DNA of 64,000 nt from Pseudaminobacter salicylatoxidans (GTDB taxonomy: Bacteria; Pseudomonadota; Alphaproteobacteria; Rhizobiales; Rhizobiaceae). Each line of letters starts with the position of its first letter. The stretch's first letter is position 1. The notes under the pieces were generated by a model, which was not told the origin of the DNA, did no database searches, and saw nothing but the letters and a program-made list of their open reading frames with translations. Positions 27,054-36,561 of this stretch are shown here, piece after piece. The DNA lies in NCBI RefSeq assembly GCF_003148475.1, contig NZ_QGGG01000020.1:1-64000 (forward strand). Direction: 5' to 3'. The translations under genes were made by a program, and so were the position numbers.

Positions 27054-27617
27054 GTGAGCGCAAACGATACGATCGACCCAACCCGTCGTGACTTTCTCTA
27101 TGTGGCGACCGGCATGGCCGGTGTCGTGGGCGCGGCGGCTGTCGCCTGGCCCTTCATCGACCAGATGCGCCCCGATGCCTCGACGCTGGCCGCGTCGTCC
27201 ATCGAGGTCGATGTCTCGTCGCTGACGCCGGGCATGTCTCTGACGGTCAAGTGGCGTGGTAAACCGGTGTTCATCCGCAACCGCACGCCGGAAGAAATCA
27301 AGTCCGCGCAGGAAGTGCCGCTGGCCGAGTTGAAAGACCCGGTGGCGCGCAACGCCAACCTGTCCGGCGATGCCCAGGCGACCGACATCGATCGTTCGGC
27401 CGGCGACGGCAAGGAAAACTGGCTGGTGATGGTCGGCGTGTGCACCCATCTGGGTTGCGTGCCGCTCGGCCAGCAGGGCGATTTCGGTGGCTGGTTCTGC
27501 CCGTGCCACGGTTCGCATTACGATACCGCAGGCCGTATCCGCAAAGGTCCGGCGCCTGAAAATATGGCGATCCCGACCTTCTCATTCATTTCCGACAGCA
27601 CCATCCGGATCGGCTGA
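27054..27617 (+). CDS. petA: Ubiquinol-cytochrome c reductase Rieske iron-sulfur subunit
   Basis: 187 aa. A twin-arginine-like [10 protein letters not shown] precedes a membrane anchor (about 16-36). The Rieske ligands are CTHLGC and CPCHGSHYD, which bind the [2Fe-2S] cluster through two Cys and two His. It takes electrons from ubiquinol in the bc1 complex. It is the first gene of petABC. I use GTG 27054 ([14 protein letters not shown]) because AAAGGA lies about 10 nt upstream; an in-frame ATG at 26997 would add 19 residues. Confidence 0.93.
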   Translation: MSANDTIDPTRRDFLYVATGMAGVVGAAAVAWPFIDQMRPDASTLAASSIEVDVSSLTPGMSLTVKWRGKPVFIRNRTPEEIKSAQEVPLAELKDPVARNANLSGDAQATDIDRSAGDGKENWLVMVGVCTHLGCVPLGQQGDFGGWFCPCHGSHYDTAGRIRKGPAPENMAIPTFSFISDSTIRIG

Positions 27618-27637
27618 GGCAGAGGGGACCTAATTCC

Positions 27638-28942
27638 ATGAGCGGTGGACACTCTACCTATTCACCTACTACAGGCATCGGTCGTTGGATGGATGCGCGC
27701 ATGCCCTTGCCGCGTCTCATCCACGATTCCTTCATTTCCTATCCCGTGCCGCGCAACCTGAATTATGCCTATACGTTCGGCGGCATTCTTTCGCTGATGC
27801 TGGCTGCGCAGATCATCACCGGCATTGTGCTGGCCATGCACTATGTGTCCGACACGACGCTGGCCTTCCAGTCGGTCGAAAAGATCATGCGCGACGTGAA
27901 CTCCGGCTGGCTGTTGCGCTACATGCACGCCAACGGCGCATCGTTCTTCTTCATCGCCGTCTATATCCACATCATGCGCGGCCTCTACTACGGCTCCTAC
28001 AAGGCGCCGCGTGAGCTGCTGTGGATCCTGGGCTGCATCATCTATCTCCTGATGATGGCGACCGGCTTCATGGGCTACGTGTTGCCGTGGGGCCAGATGA
28101 GCTTCTGGGGCGCAACCGTCATCACCGGCTTCTTCACCGCCATTCCGCTTGTGGGCGACTGGATCCAGCAGCTTCTGCTCGGTGGCTTTGCCGTGGACAA
28201 TCCGACGCTGAACCGGTTCTTCGCGCTGCACTACCTGCTGCCGTTCATGATCGCGGGCGTCGTGGTCCTGCACGTCTGGGCGCTGCATGTCGTCGGCCAG
28301 ACCAACCCGACCGGCATCGAAGTGAAGTCGAAGACCGACGTCGTCGCCTTCACGCCCTACGCGACCATCAAGGACGCGTTCGGCATGATCGTGTTCGTGT
28401 TCGTGTTCGCCTACTTCATCTTCTACATCCCGAACTTCCTCGGCCACCCGGACAACTACATCCAGGCCAACTCGCTGAAGACGCCGGCGCATATCGTTCC
28501 GGAATGGTACTACCTGCCGTTCTACGCGATCCTGCGCGCCATCACCTTCAACATCGGTCCGATCGACTCCAAGCTTGGCGGCGTGATCGCGATGTTCGGC
28601 TCGATCGCGGTGCTGTTCTTCGTGCCGTGGCTCGACACTTCGAAGGTGCGCTCGGCGGTCTATCGGCCCTGGTACAAGCTGTTCTTCTGGCTGTTCGTGG
28701 CCAACGCCATCTTCCTGGGTTGGCTCGGTTCGCGCCCGGCGGAAGGCAGCTATGTGATCATGGCTCAGTTCTCGACCTTCTATTACTTCGCCTTCTTCCT
28801 GATCATCATGCCGGTGCTCGGTCTGATCGAAACGCCCCGGCGCATGCCGAACTCGATCACCGAAGCCGTGCTTGAGAAGAACAAGGCCGGCGCTTCGGTT
28901 CAGCCCGCTGGTGCCGCGGCATCGCCGGAAGTCAAAGGCTAA
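27638..28942 (+). CDS. petB: Cytochrome b of the bc1 complex
   Basis: 434 aa polytopic membrane protein with the heme-binding His of helices B and D, the Qo-site PEWY motif ([16 protein letters not shown]) and the C-terminal helices of a full-length bacterial cytochrome b. It lies 20 nt after petA and 26 nt before petC. It carries hemes bL and bH and both quinone sites, and supports aerobic respiration. Confidence 0.96.
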   Translation: MSGGHSTYSPTTGIGRWMDARMPLPRLIHDSFISYPVPRNLNYAYTFGGILSLMLAAQIITGIVLAMHYVSDTTLAFQSVEKIMRDVNSGWLLRYMHANGASFFFIAVYIHIMRGLYYGSYKAPRELLWILGCIIYLLMMATGFMGYVLPWGQMSFWGATVITGFFTAIPLVGDWIQQLLLGGFAVDNPTLNRFFALHYLLPFMIAGVVVLHVWALHVVGQTNPTGIEVKSKTDVVAFTPYATIKDAFGMIVFVFVFAYFIFYIPNFLGHPDNYIQANSLKTPAHIVPEWYYLPFYAILRAITFNIGPIDSKLGGVIAMFGSIAVLFFVPWLDTSKVRSAVYRPWYKLFFWLFVANAIFLGWLGSRPAEGSYVIMAQFSTFYYFAFFLIIMPVLGLIETPRRMPNSITEAVLEKNKAGASVQPAGAAASPEVKG

Positions 28943-28968
28943 GCGAGAATCTTGAGAGGAATATCCAG

Positions 28969-29832
28969 ATGAAAAAGATTCTCAACGGATTGGCTGCTTT
29001 CGGTCTGGTCATGGCCGGCGCGCTCGGCGCCGCCACGGCCGCGGAAGAGGCGCACAATGCGGCGGAACCGACACATTTCCCGATCATGAAGCCGACGCAG
29101 GAGAAGTGGAGCTTCTCCGGCCCGTTCGGCACCTATGACCGGGCTCAGCTCCAGCGCGGGCTGAAGGTCTACAAGGAAGTGTGCTCGGCCTGCCATTCGA
29201 TGGACCTGGTCGCGTTCCGCACCCTGGCCGACCTCGGCTATTCGGAAGAGCAGGTGAAGGCCTTCGCCGCCGAATACGAGGTCGAGGACGGCCCGAACGC
29301 GGATGGCGAAATGTTCACCCGCAAGGCCGGCCCGAACGATCACTTCCCGTCGCCATTCCCGAACGAGGCTGCCGCCGCGGCCGCGAATGGCGGGGCTGCT
29401 CCGCCCGACATGTCGCTGCTGGCCAAGGCCCGCGCGGTGGAGCGTGGCTTCCCGACCTTCGTGTTCGACATCTTCACCCAGTATGCGGAAGGTGGCCCGG
29501 ACTACATCCATGCCCTGCTGACCGGTTACGATCACGAGCCGCCGGCTGGCATGGAAGTCGCCGAGGGAACGCACTACAACCCGTTCTTCATCGCCGGCAA
29601 GTCGCTGGCAATGGCCAAGCCGATCTCGGACGGCCAGGTGACCTATGACGACGGTTCGCCCGAGACTGTAGACCAGTATTCGCGCGACGTTTCGGCATTC
29701 CTGATGTGGGCCGCCGAGCCGCATCTGGAGGCACGCAAGCAGACCGGCTTCAGCGTCATGGTGTTCGTGCTGCTGTTCGGCGCGTTGGTTTATCTGACCA
29801 AGCGCAAGGTCTGGTCGAACGTCGCGCACTGA
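28969..29832 (+). CDS. petC: Cytochrome c1 of the bc1 complex
   Basis: 287 aa. A signal peptide is followed by the heme attachment CSACHS (about residue 72), then a globular periplasmic domain with the axial Met region near GKSLAMAKPI, and a C-terminal transmembrane anchor (TGFSVMVFVLLFGALVYLTK). It passes electrons to soluble cytochrome c. A strong terminator follows 27 nt after the stop, closing the operon. Confidence 0.96.
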   Translation: MKKILNGLAAFGLVMAGALGAATAAEEAHNAAEPTHFPIMKPTQEKWSFSGPFGTYDRAQLQRGLKVYKEVCSACHSMDLVAFRTLADLGYSEEQVKAFAAEYEVEDGPNADGEMFTRKAGPNDHFPSPFPNEAAAAAANGGAAPPDMSLLAKARAVERGFPTFVFDIFTQYAEGGPDYIHALLTGYDHEPPAGMEVAEGTHYNPFFIAGKSLAMAKPISDGQVTYDDGSPETVDQYSRDVSAFLMWAAEPHLEARKQTGFSVMVFVLLFGALVYLTKRKVWSNVAH

Positions 29833-29859
29833 TCGCGTCTTTCGGGGACGATATGGATG

Positions 29860-29889
29860 AAAAGGGTGCTTCGGCGCCCTTTTCTTTTT
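29860..29889 (+). terminator. Intrinsic terminator of petABC
   Basis: AAAAGGGTGC-TTCG-GCGCCCTTTT with one G-T pair, followed by CTTTTT. Classical stem-loop plus U-tract, 27 nt past petC. Confidence 0.9.
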
Positions 29890-30081
29890 GCGCATATCGC
29901 GGCACAACGATGAGGAAGGATGCAGCTTTCGGCAGTCGCCATTCGCCGCCGGCGAAGAGGTTTCAGCCGCTGGCAGCGCCGCCCTATATCAACCTTCGCC
30001 ATTTTCGGCGGAATGACTTCAACGCCGCGAGCCGATCAAGCCGCTCGCCCGTTCTTCCGGCCGACCACGGGATTCCTGACA

Positions 30082-30627
30082 ATGAAGCCATCACTCGAAG
30101 AAATGCTGCGTTCCTCGATCAGGAACATCCCCGACTATCCCAAGCCCGGCGTCATGTTCCGAGACATCACCACCCTGCTGGGCAATGCGCGGGCCTTTCG
30201 CCGGGCGATAGACGAACTGGTGCACCCCTATGCGGGATCGAAGATCGACAAGATCGCCGGCATCGAGGCGCGCGGCTTCATCCTTGGCGGCGCCATTGCG
30301 CATCAGCTTTCGTCCGGCTTCGTGCCGATCCGCAAGAAGGGCAAGCTGCCGCACGACACCGTGCGCATCGCCTACAGCCTGGAATACGGCCTGGACGAGA
30401 TGGAGATGCACAAGGATGCGATCGAGCCGGGTGAGAAGGTGATCCTGGTGGACGACCTGATCGCCACGGGCGGCACGGCGGAGGCTGCGGCAAAGCTGCT
30501 GCGCCAGATGGGTGCGGACATCGTGGCCGCATGCTTCGTCATCGACCTGCCCGAACTCGGCGGCCGCCAGAAGCTCGAGGCGCTAGGCGTGCCGGTGCGC
30601 ACGCTGATCGAATTCGAGGGACATTGA
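30082..30627 (+). CDS. apt: Adenine phosphoribosyltransferase
   Basis: 181 aa. [18 protein letters not shown] is the Apt N-terminus, and [17 protein letters not shown] is the PRPP-binding loop. It salvages adenine to AMP using PRPP. ATG 30082 is used because it gives the usual Apt length; a longer open frame upstream has no matching residues. It stands alone after the petABC terminator. Confidence 0.95.
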   Translation: MKPSLEEMLRSSIRNIPDYPKPGVMFRDITTLLGNARAFRRAIDELVHPYAGSKIDKIAGIEARGFILGGAIAHQLSSGFVPIRKKGKLPHDTVRIAYSLEYGLDEMEMHKDAIEPGEKVILVDDLIATGGTAEAAAKLLRQMGADIVAACFVIDLPELGGRQKLEALGVPVRTLIEFEGH

Positions 30628-30709
30628 AACGGAAGCAGGCGGGTGGATTTCTTCTACCCGATGATCGTGGGCGTTCTGACGAACATGGTTCCGCTGTACC
30701 GCCTGGTTT

Positions 30710-30764
30710 TCTTAGCCGCATCTGTGCGACGCCAGGCGATTGCGCCTGGCTACAAAATGCTTTA
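30710..30764 (+). repeat. Dispersed intergenic repeat, copy B
   Basis: TCTTAGCCGCATCTGTGCGA and the following bases to ACAAAATGCTTTA match 18051-18101 with substitutions and a short insertion. This copy contains the internal palindrome CCAGGCG-ATT-GCGCCTGG. It lies between apt and the convergent MaoC genes. Confidence 0.55.
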
Positions 30765-30797
30765 ACGCCGTCCACCTCATGCCGGACTGGCAAAAAA

Positions 30798-31268
30798 TCA
30801 GCCGGCCTTCACCAGCACCGCGCTTTCAAATTCCATCACCTTGTCACCGGTGGAATCGTGAGCCTCGGCGAGCAGCAGCAAGACGCGCCAGCCGGGGCGG
30901 CTGGCAATCGGGCGATGGCTTAGCCCGGTGCGGGTGAAGGTGATGGTTTCGCCAGCATAGACGGGCTTCTGCCATTTCAGGTTCTTGAAGCCGGGGGAGG
31001 GGCCGAATTCGGGCGCTTCGCCGGGGCCGGTCCAGGGCCGTGCGCCGGTTTTGGCAAGATGCGCGAGACTGTAGCGCATCCACATGGCTGTCGTGTGCCA
31101 GCCGGAGGCGCACAGCCTGCCGAACACTGTGCCTTCGGCCTTCCTTTCGTCCACGTGGAAGGGTTGCGGATCGTATTTGCGGGCAAAATCCTTGATGGCC
31201 TCGGCCGTAAAGGTATGCGAGCCGAGCGTGACGGTGACGCCGACCTCGAAAAATTCGTCGAGCGTCAT
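30798..31268 (-). CDS. MaoC family hydratase, distal copy
   Basis: 156 aa hot-dog fold. The motif YDPQPFHVDE (Asp and His around residues 31-37) is the catalytic dyad of R-specific enoyl-CoA hydratases, and GRLCASGWHTTAMWMR follows. Substrate and stereochemistry are not determinable. The gene overlaps the other MaoC gene by 4 nt, so the two may form a heterodimer or two-domain-equivalent hydratase 2. Confidence 0.88.
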   Translation of the reverse strand: MTLDEFFEVGVTVTLGSHTFTAEAIKDFARKYDPQPFHVDERKAEGTVFGRLCASGWHTTAMWMRYSLAHLAKTGARPWTGPGEAPEFGPSPGFKNLKWQKPVYAGETITFTRTGLSHRPIASRPGWRVLLLLAEAHDSTGDKVMEFESAVLVKAG

Positions 31269-31726
31269 GCCGTCACCCCGCGCTTCAGGAACATGCCCGT
31301 GTTCTCCAGCTCGAACACGTTTTCGCCCTTCTGGTTGAACAGTTCATGGCGGAAGGTGACGAGCCCAAGTTGCGGGCGTGAATTGGACGTTCTGTGCGCA
31401 ACCACGGTCGAGCGGCCGGTCAGCGTGTCGCCGGCCAGCACAGGCTTCTTCCAGCGCGCATATTCGATGCCGGGGGCGCCCTGTGACGTCGAATCGAGCA
31501 GGAAAGCGTCGCACATCATGCGCATGAACATCGAGCATGTGTGCCAGCCGGAGGCCGAAAGGCCGCCCAATATGCTGGCCTTTCCGGCCTCCTCATCCAG
31601 ATGCATCGGCTGGGCATCAAATTCCGATGCGAATTCGATGATTTCCGCGGCCGTCACGTCCTTGGTGCCGAGGTCGATCGCCAGTCCTTCGGCGAAATCC
31701 TCATAAGCCCATTTCTTGTCCGTCAT
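31265..31726 (-). CDS. MaoC family hydratase, proximal copy
   Basis: 153 aa. FDAQPMHLDEE carries the Asp/His dyad and GGLSASGWHTCSMFMRMM the matching substrate helix. It is the first of a two-gene operon. Its closeness in length and layout to the neighbour suggests tandem duplication and then specialisation. The role is probably in fatty- or dicarboxyl-CoA metabolism. Confidence 0.88.
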   Translation of the reverse strand: MTDKKWAYEDFAEGLAIDLGTKDVTAAEIIEFASEFDAQPMHLDEEAGKASILGGLSASGWHTCSMFMRMMCDAFLLDSTSQGAPGIEYARWKKPVLAGDTLTGRSTVVAHRTSNSRPQLGLVTFRHELFNQKGENVFELENTGMFLKRGVTA

Positions 31727-31822
31727 TCACGCAATCCCGTTCAGTTTTGAACTTTTTCATTGTGACGGTTGGGGGCAGGGCGGGCAAGCCATGACGTGAA
31801 GCCACCGCCGGTCTTCCGCTTG

Positions 31823-32794
31823 TTACAGCCAGCCGCGCCGCTTGAAATAGAGATATGGCAGCACGGCCGAGAGCACCATCAGGAACAGCGCGAAGGGGTA
31901 GCCGAGCGCCCATTTCAATTCGGGCATGATTTCGAAGTTCATGCCGTAGATGGACGCGACCACCGTGGGTGGCAGGAAGATCACCGCCGCGACCGAGAAA
32001 ATCTTGATGATGGCGCTTTGCTCGATATTGACCATGCCGAGCGTGGCGTCGAGCAGGAAGACGATCTTGTTGGACAGGAACGAGGCGTGATCGGTCAACG
32101 AGGCGATGTCGCGCGACAGGGTCTTGATGCGTGCGCGCAGATCCTTGTTCTTGCTTTGCAGCAGGACGTTGCCGAGAAAGCCGGACAGGCGTTGCAGGGT
32201 CATCAGGCTCTGGCGAATATTGGAAGTCAGTTCCTCCTTGCGCCCGATCGTCTGGAAGATGCGGCGGAAATCGCGGTCACGCTTGGAGGGCTTGTCGGAG
32301 TTTGGCTTGAAGATGCGATGGGAGATGCCGTCGATATCGCCGCCGATGCGCTCCAGTACGTCGGCAAGGCGGTCCACGATCGCTTCCAGCAGGCTGATCA
32401 GGATGGTGTCGCCGCTGGTGCAGCCCATGGCGATCTTCTCGGCTCGCATGGGGAAGGTGAGGAAGGCGCGCGGCTCGTGATAGCGCACGGTGATCAGCCT
32501 CTTGCCGGCCAGTACGAAGGTAACTGGAGACATGACCGGGTGGTCGCCTTCAGTTTGCGCCGGCAGCGTGGCGGTCATGAAGTTGGCGCCGTCTTCGATG
32601 TAGAGGCGTGAGGAAATCTCGATTTCCTCCATCTCCTCGCGAGTGGGCACGCCGATACCCAGCCAGCGTTCGACCTCGGCTTCCTCTTCCCGCGTGGGGT
32701 TGAGAAGGTCTGCCCAGACAATGGCATCCCTGTGCTGCTCGAGGTCATCCACCGGGCGCAGCCGCTCGCCATCGACCACATATGCCCTGATCAT
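31823..32794 (-). CDS. CorA-type magnesium/divalent cation transporter
   Basis: 323 aa with a long cytoplasmic helical N-terminal domain and two C-terminal transmembrane helices. The first ends in YGMNFEIMPEL, the GMN selectivity signature, and the chain ends with a basic tail (LYFKRRGWL). It pentamerises in the inner membrane to admit Mg2+ (possibly Co2+/Ni2+). Monocistronic as far as I can see. Confidence 0.92.
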   Translation of the reverse strand: MIRAYVVDGERLRPVDDLEQHRDAIVWADLLNPTREEEAEVERWLGIGVPTREEMEEIEISSRLYIEDGANFMTATLPAQTEGDHPVMSPVTFVLAGKRLITVRYHEPRAFLTFPMRAEKIAMGCTSGDTILISLLEAIVDRLADVLERIGGDIDGISHRIFKPNSDKPSKRDRDFRRIFQTIGRKEELTSNIRQSLMTLQRLSGFLGNVLLQSKNKDLRARIKTLSRDIASLTDHASFLSNKIVFLLDATLGMVNIEQSAIIKIFSVAAVIFLPPTVVASIYGMNFEIMPELKWALGYPFALFLMVLSAVLPYLYFKRRGWL

Positions 32795-32910
32795 CGTTAC
32801 TTCTCCGTGATCGAGGAGGGAAGCGCGCCGGTAGCGGACGCATCGAAGTCGTATCGCTTAGAGGGTAATGGCCTTTCCCGGAAACGTCATCATGCTCTAT
32901 CTATTTGTTT

Positions 32911-32961
32911 GAGCATGATCTTTTTCCGAAAACCGGTTCCCTCGCACGTGGGGCATGCTCT
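32911..32961. repeat. Dispersed palindromic element, copy 1
   Basis: GAGCATGATCTTTTTCCGAA, then AACCGGTTCC and a return arm ending GGGCATGCTC. The outer arms (GAGCATG / CATGCTC) are inverted. Two related copies lie at 51159-51200 and 60633-60688. This type is familiar from Mesorhizobium/Brucella intergenic regions. The 233-bp gap 32795-33028 holds no other feature. Confidence 0.6.
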
Positions 32962-33028
32962 AGCCGCTGCGATTCGACGCGTCAAGGATGCGCTCTGGGT
33001 ATGAACGCGGTGTGTCCGCGCAGGCGGA

Positions 33029-33727
33029 TCACCGGATTTCCGCCGCGGCGGCAGGGGCGAGTGCGAACATGCCGGCATGCCGCTGCTCCTCGATCCACTG
33101 CTTGCCGGCGCGAAGGACGGCGTCGTAGACGGCGCGGCCGATGACGGCGCCAATATCCGTATGCAGGCCAGCGAAACGCTCGCCGGCGCCGCGTGCGGGC
33201 GCGGCCACGACGATGCAATCCGTTCCGGTGCCGGTTGCCACACCGTCCCGAACTTGCCAGCAGAGGTCCATGATCGCGGCAGTGCGGGCTTCCGTGGCGA
33301 TGGACAATGCCTCGATCAGCCCTGCCTCGGTGAGCGGGCGACCGCAATGCGCAAGCAGATTGATCGTTCCTGCTCTCGCGGCCGCCTGCGGTGCAGCGCC
33401 GACCCTGCCGGCATTGCCAAGGCCAACGGTGGCGAGGCACGAGGCGCTTGCGTCGCCGACCGTCGCCGTGGCGGCTTCATGGTTCGAGACGGCGCGTGAT
33501 GTCATGAGATGGACGGCATCGCCATGTCCGGCGGCCGTCATCCGCGTATCGAGAAAGGCCTCGGCATCCACGTCCGGCCCCAGGTCGTCGTTTCGCACAT
33601 GCAGCCACGCCACCTTGCGCGCCGTGACGAAACCCGGCCGTGTCAGTGACCAGCTCAGCATGGATTGCGGGGCCGCAAACTCGGCAACGAGAAACGGCCC
33701 GTGGCAGGAAACGGAAAAGGCGCTCAT
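33029..33727 (-). CDS. cbiZ: Adenosylcobinamide amidohydrolase
   Basis: 232 aa. Motifs LATVGLGNAGRVG, GTINLLAH and TGTGTDCIVVAAP are those of CbiZ, which cleaves the aminopropanol side chain from imported or misassembled cobinamide to give cobyrate, allowing the lower ligand to be rebuilt. No other cobalamin gene is adjacent, so it acts as a stand-alone remodelling enzyme. Confidence 0.88.
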   Translation of the reverse strand: MSAFSVSCHGPFLVAEFAAPQSMLSWSLTRPGFVTARKVAWLHVRNDDLGPDVDAEAFLDTRMTAAGHGDAVHLMTSRAVSNHEAATATVGDASASCLATVGLGNAGRVGAAPQAAARAGTINLLAHCGRPLTEAGLIEALSIATEARTAAIMDLCWQVRDGVATGTGTDCIVVAAPARGAGERFAGLHTDIGAVIGRAVYDAVLRAGKQWIEEQRHAGMFALAPAAAAEIR

Positions 33728-33783
33728 GCCGCGCTTTTCACATTCTCCACGGACCGCTGCAAGGCCGCCGGTGCGCTTATCGC

Positions 33784-34887
33784 TCAGGTGTTGAACTTGA
33801 ACAGCATCACGTCGCCGTCCTGGACGACATATTCCTTGCCTTCGTCGCGCGCCTTGCCGGCCTCCTTAGCCGCGACTTCACCGCCGAGGGTGACGTAGTC
33901 ATTGTAGGCGATGGTCTGCGCGCGGATGAAGCCGCGCTCGAAATCGGTGTGGATCACGCCGGCGGCACCCGGCGCCTTGGTGCCCTTCTGGATGGTCCAG
34001 GCGCGCGTTTCCTTCGGACCGGCGGTGAAATAAGTGATGAGGTGCAGGAGCTCGTAACCGGCTCGGATGAGCTTATCCAGGCCGGGTTCTTCCAGACCGA
34101 GCGCATCGAGGAATTCCTTGGCGTCTTCGTCGGGAAGCTGGGCGACTTCCGACTCGATGGCGGCCGAGATGATCACGGTGCGCGCGCCCTGGGCGGAAGC
34201 CATCTTCTCCACGGCGGCGGTGTGCTCGTTGCCGGTCGCGGCTTCGGCTTCCGACACGTTGCAGACATAGAGCACGGGATGCGAGGTGAGCAGGTTCAGC
34301 CCCTGCAGGATGACGAGGTCCTCATGGGCGATGCCGTCCAGCAGCATGCGCACGGGCTTGCCGTCCTGCAGCAGCGCCAATGCCTGCTCCATCATCGGCA
34401 GGATGGTCAGCGCTTCCTTTTCCTTGCCGGTGGCGCGCTTGCGGATCTGCACGATGCGGCGCTCGAGGCTTTCGAGGTCGGCGAGCATCAGCTCGGTCTC
34501 GACCGTCTCGGCGTCGGCGACCGGGTCGATGCGGCCCTCGACGTGGGTGATGTCGTCATCCTCGAAGCAGCGCAGCACGTGCACGATCGCATCGACCTCG
34601 CGGATGTTGGCGAGGAACTGGTTGCCCAGGCCTTCGCCCTTCGAGGCTCCGCGCACGAGCCCGGCGATGTCGACGAAGGAGATGCGGGTCGGGATGATCT
34701 CCTTCGACTTCGTCACCTCGGCGATCTTCTTCAGGCGCGAGTCCGGCACCGCCACCTCGCCGGTGTTGGGCTCGATGGTGCAGAACGGGTAGTTGGCGGC
34801 CTGCGCCGCCGCCGTGCGCGTCAGCGCGTTGAAGAGCGTGGACTTGCCGACATTGGGCAGCCCGACGATGCCGCATTTGAAACCCAT
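33784..34887 (-). CDS. ychF: Ribosome-associated GTPase/ATPase YchF
   Basis: 367 aa. G1 motif GLPNVGKSTLFNAL, switch region, DIAGLVRGASKGEGLGNQFL, and the C-terminal TGS domain (DVMLFKFNT end) identify the Obg-related YchF, which prefers ATP because G4 is altered. It associates with ribosomes and is redox-regulated. It lies just downstream of pth in the order seen in many bacteria. Confidence 0.96.
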   Translation of the reverse strand: MGFKCGIVGLPNVGKSTLFNALTRTAAAQAANYPFCTIEPNTGEVAVPDSRLKKIAEVTKSKEIIPTRISFVDIAGLVRGASKGEGLGNQFLANIREVDAIVHVLRCFEDDDITHVEGRIDPVADAETVETELMLADLESLERRIVQIRKRATGKEKEALTILPMMEQALALLQDGKPVRMLLDGIAHEDLVILQGLNLLTSHPVLYVCNVSEAEAATGNEHTAAVEKMASAQGARTVIISAAIESEVAQLPDEDAKEFLDALGLEEPGLDKLIRAGYELLHLITYFTAGPKETRAWTIQKGTKAPGAAGVIHTDFERGFIRAQTIAYNDYVTLGGEVAAKEAGKARDEGKEYVVQDGDVMLFKFNT

Positions 34888-35010
34888 GGTGATCTAGCCT
34901 TATCGAGATACGAAAACTTGCTCAGGGCTATGGGCGAAAGGGTCGACGATCGTCAAGCACCTTCGGCGCCGCACCCGGTGTGGGCAGGTGGTGGGACGCG
35001 TAAACGCGCA

Positions 35011-35742
35011 TCAGTCCTTGTTGCCGAAGAGCTTCTTCAGCATGGCGGCCATGGGGCCGCCTTCGGGAACCTTGGCGGCCGGCGCCTGCGGGCGCGCCTG
35101 GCGGATATGGCTCTGCGCCTTGGCGGGCTTCGGCTTTGGCGGCGGGGTGTCGTCCGCGCCAGTGGGTTGCAGCTTGTCGCGCAGCGCCAGCGTCACACGG
35201 TTCATGAAGCCGTTGTCGTCGCCCTTGGCGATCAGATCGGAATTGTCCGCGATGGAGTCGAGAAGGACGTCCAGCCACTCGCGGTCGGCCTTGGCAAAGT
35301 CGCCCAGCACATGACCATGGACCAGCTCCTTGACGCCGGGATGGCCGATGCCGATGCGCACGCGGCGGTATTCCTTGCCGCAATGCTGGTCGATGGAGCG
35401 GATACCGTTGTGGCCGCCTGCGCCGCCGCCCACCTTCACGCGGACCTTGCCGGCGGCAAGATCGAGTTCGTCGTAGAAGACGGTGAGATCGGAAGGGGAG
35501 AGCTTGTAGAAGCGCAACGCCTCGCCGACCGACTGGCCGGACAGGTTCATGAAGGTCTGCGGCATGAGCAGGATGACCTTTTCGTCGCCGATCCTGCCTT
35601 CGGCGACCTGGCCCTGGAATTTCTTCGACCAGGGCGAAAAATCATGGCGGCGGGCAATCGCCTCCGCCGCCATGAAGCCGACATTGTGCCGGTTGTTGGC
35701 ATATTTCGCGCCCGGATTGCCAAGACCTGCGAAAAGCAGCAT
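35011..35742 (-). CDS. pth: Peptidyl-tRNA hydrolase
   Basis: 243 aa, with a C-terminal basic/Pro extension of about 50 residues beyond the E. coli enzyme. It begins [20 protein letters not shown] with the catalytic His and Asn, and [20 protein letters not shown] is the tRNA-contacting loop. It recycles peptidyl-tRNA. It is downstream of rplY (26 nt gap) in the usual rplY-pth-ychF order. Confidence 0.96.
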   Translation of the reverse strand: MLLFAGLGNPGAKYANNRHNVGFMAAEAIARRHDFSPWSKKFQGQVAEGRIGDEKVILLMPQTFMNLSGQSVGEALRFYKLSPSDLTVFYDELDLAAGKVRVKVGGGAGGHNGIRSIDQHCGKEYRRVRIGIGHPGVKELVHGHVLGDFAKADREWLDVLLDSIADNSDLIAKGDDNGFMNRVTLALRDKLQPTGADDTPPPKPKPAKAQSHIRQARPQAPAAKVPEGGPMAAMLKKLFGNKD

Positions 35743-35768
35743 CGAGAGGGTCCTCCAGACGCCGAGGA

Positions 35769-36398
35769 TTACTCCTCGGAAGCAGCTTCCGCTTCGCCCT
35801 CGGCGGCAGCAGCACCTTCCTCGCTCTTGAGGCCGGCGGGCGCCGCGACGGTCGCGATGGTGAAGTCGCGGTCGGAAATGATCGGCTTCACGTTCTTCGG
35901 CAGCTTCACAGACGAAATGTGGACCGAGGCACCGAGCTCGAGACCGGTGAGGTCGACTTCGATGAACTCCGGGATCGCGTTGGCCGGGCAGTGGAACTCG
36001 ACTTCGTGACGCACGATGTTGAGCACGCCGCCGCGCTTGATGCCGGGGGCCTTCTCTTCATTGATGAAGCGCACGGGCACGTTCACGTTGACTTCGGTGT
36101 TCTTGCCGACGCGCAGGAAGTCCACATGCAGCGGGAAGTCACGGACCGGATCGAGCTGGTAATCCTTGGGCAGAGCCTGGATCTTCTGGCCGTCGACTTC
36201 GATCGTGGCCACGGTGGTCATGAAGCCGCCGCCGTGAATCTTGTAGAAGATGTCCTTGTAGGACAGGGTGATGGCCAGCGGGGGCTGCTTATCACCATAA
36301 ATAACTGCGGGTATCTTGCCGTTGCGGCGAAGTTCCCGGGCGGACCCCTTACCGACCCGTTCGCGTGCCTCGGCCTTGAGCACGTTGGTGTCGCTCAT
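35769..36398 (-). CDS. rplY: 50S ribosomal protein L25/general stress protein Ctc
   Basis: 209 aa, the long two-domain form: the 5S-rRNA-binding L25 domain (about 1-95, [20 protein letters not shown] at the start) and the TL5/CTC C-terminal beta domain, ending with an Ala/Glu-rich acidic tail. ATG 36398 has AAGGAA upstream; the frame extends farther up without sense. It is first of the rplY-pth-ychF group. Confidence 0.95.
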   Translation of the reverse strand: MSDTNVLKAEARERVGKGSARELRRNGKIPAVIYGDKQPPLAITLSYKDIFYKIHGGGFMTTVATIEVDGQKIQALPKDYQLDPVRDFPLHVDFLRVGKNTEVNVNVPVRFINEEKAPGIKRGGVLNIVRHEVEFHCPANAIPEFIEVDLTGLELGASVHISSVKLPKNVKPIISDRDFTIATVAAPAGLKSEEGAAAAEGEAEAASEE

Positions 36399-36561
36399 GG
36401 CATTTCCTTTCTGGTTGATTGGAGCGCCTGAGAGGGCAAAAGCCCGCCTCAAACGTTGAAAGCGGCCGCTGGCCGCCCCCATCCGCGTTGCCTCCAAGGG
36501 TGTCTACGCGGGTGGCGGCTCTATAGCGGAAGGTGGCTGGCAGTGCAAGGTTTTGGCGTGT

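Noticed and set aside
33640-36009. 789-aa plus-strand frame
   Set aside because: Antisense to ychF, pth and part of rplY, all of which are certain.
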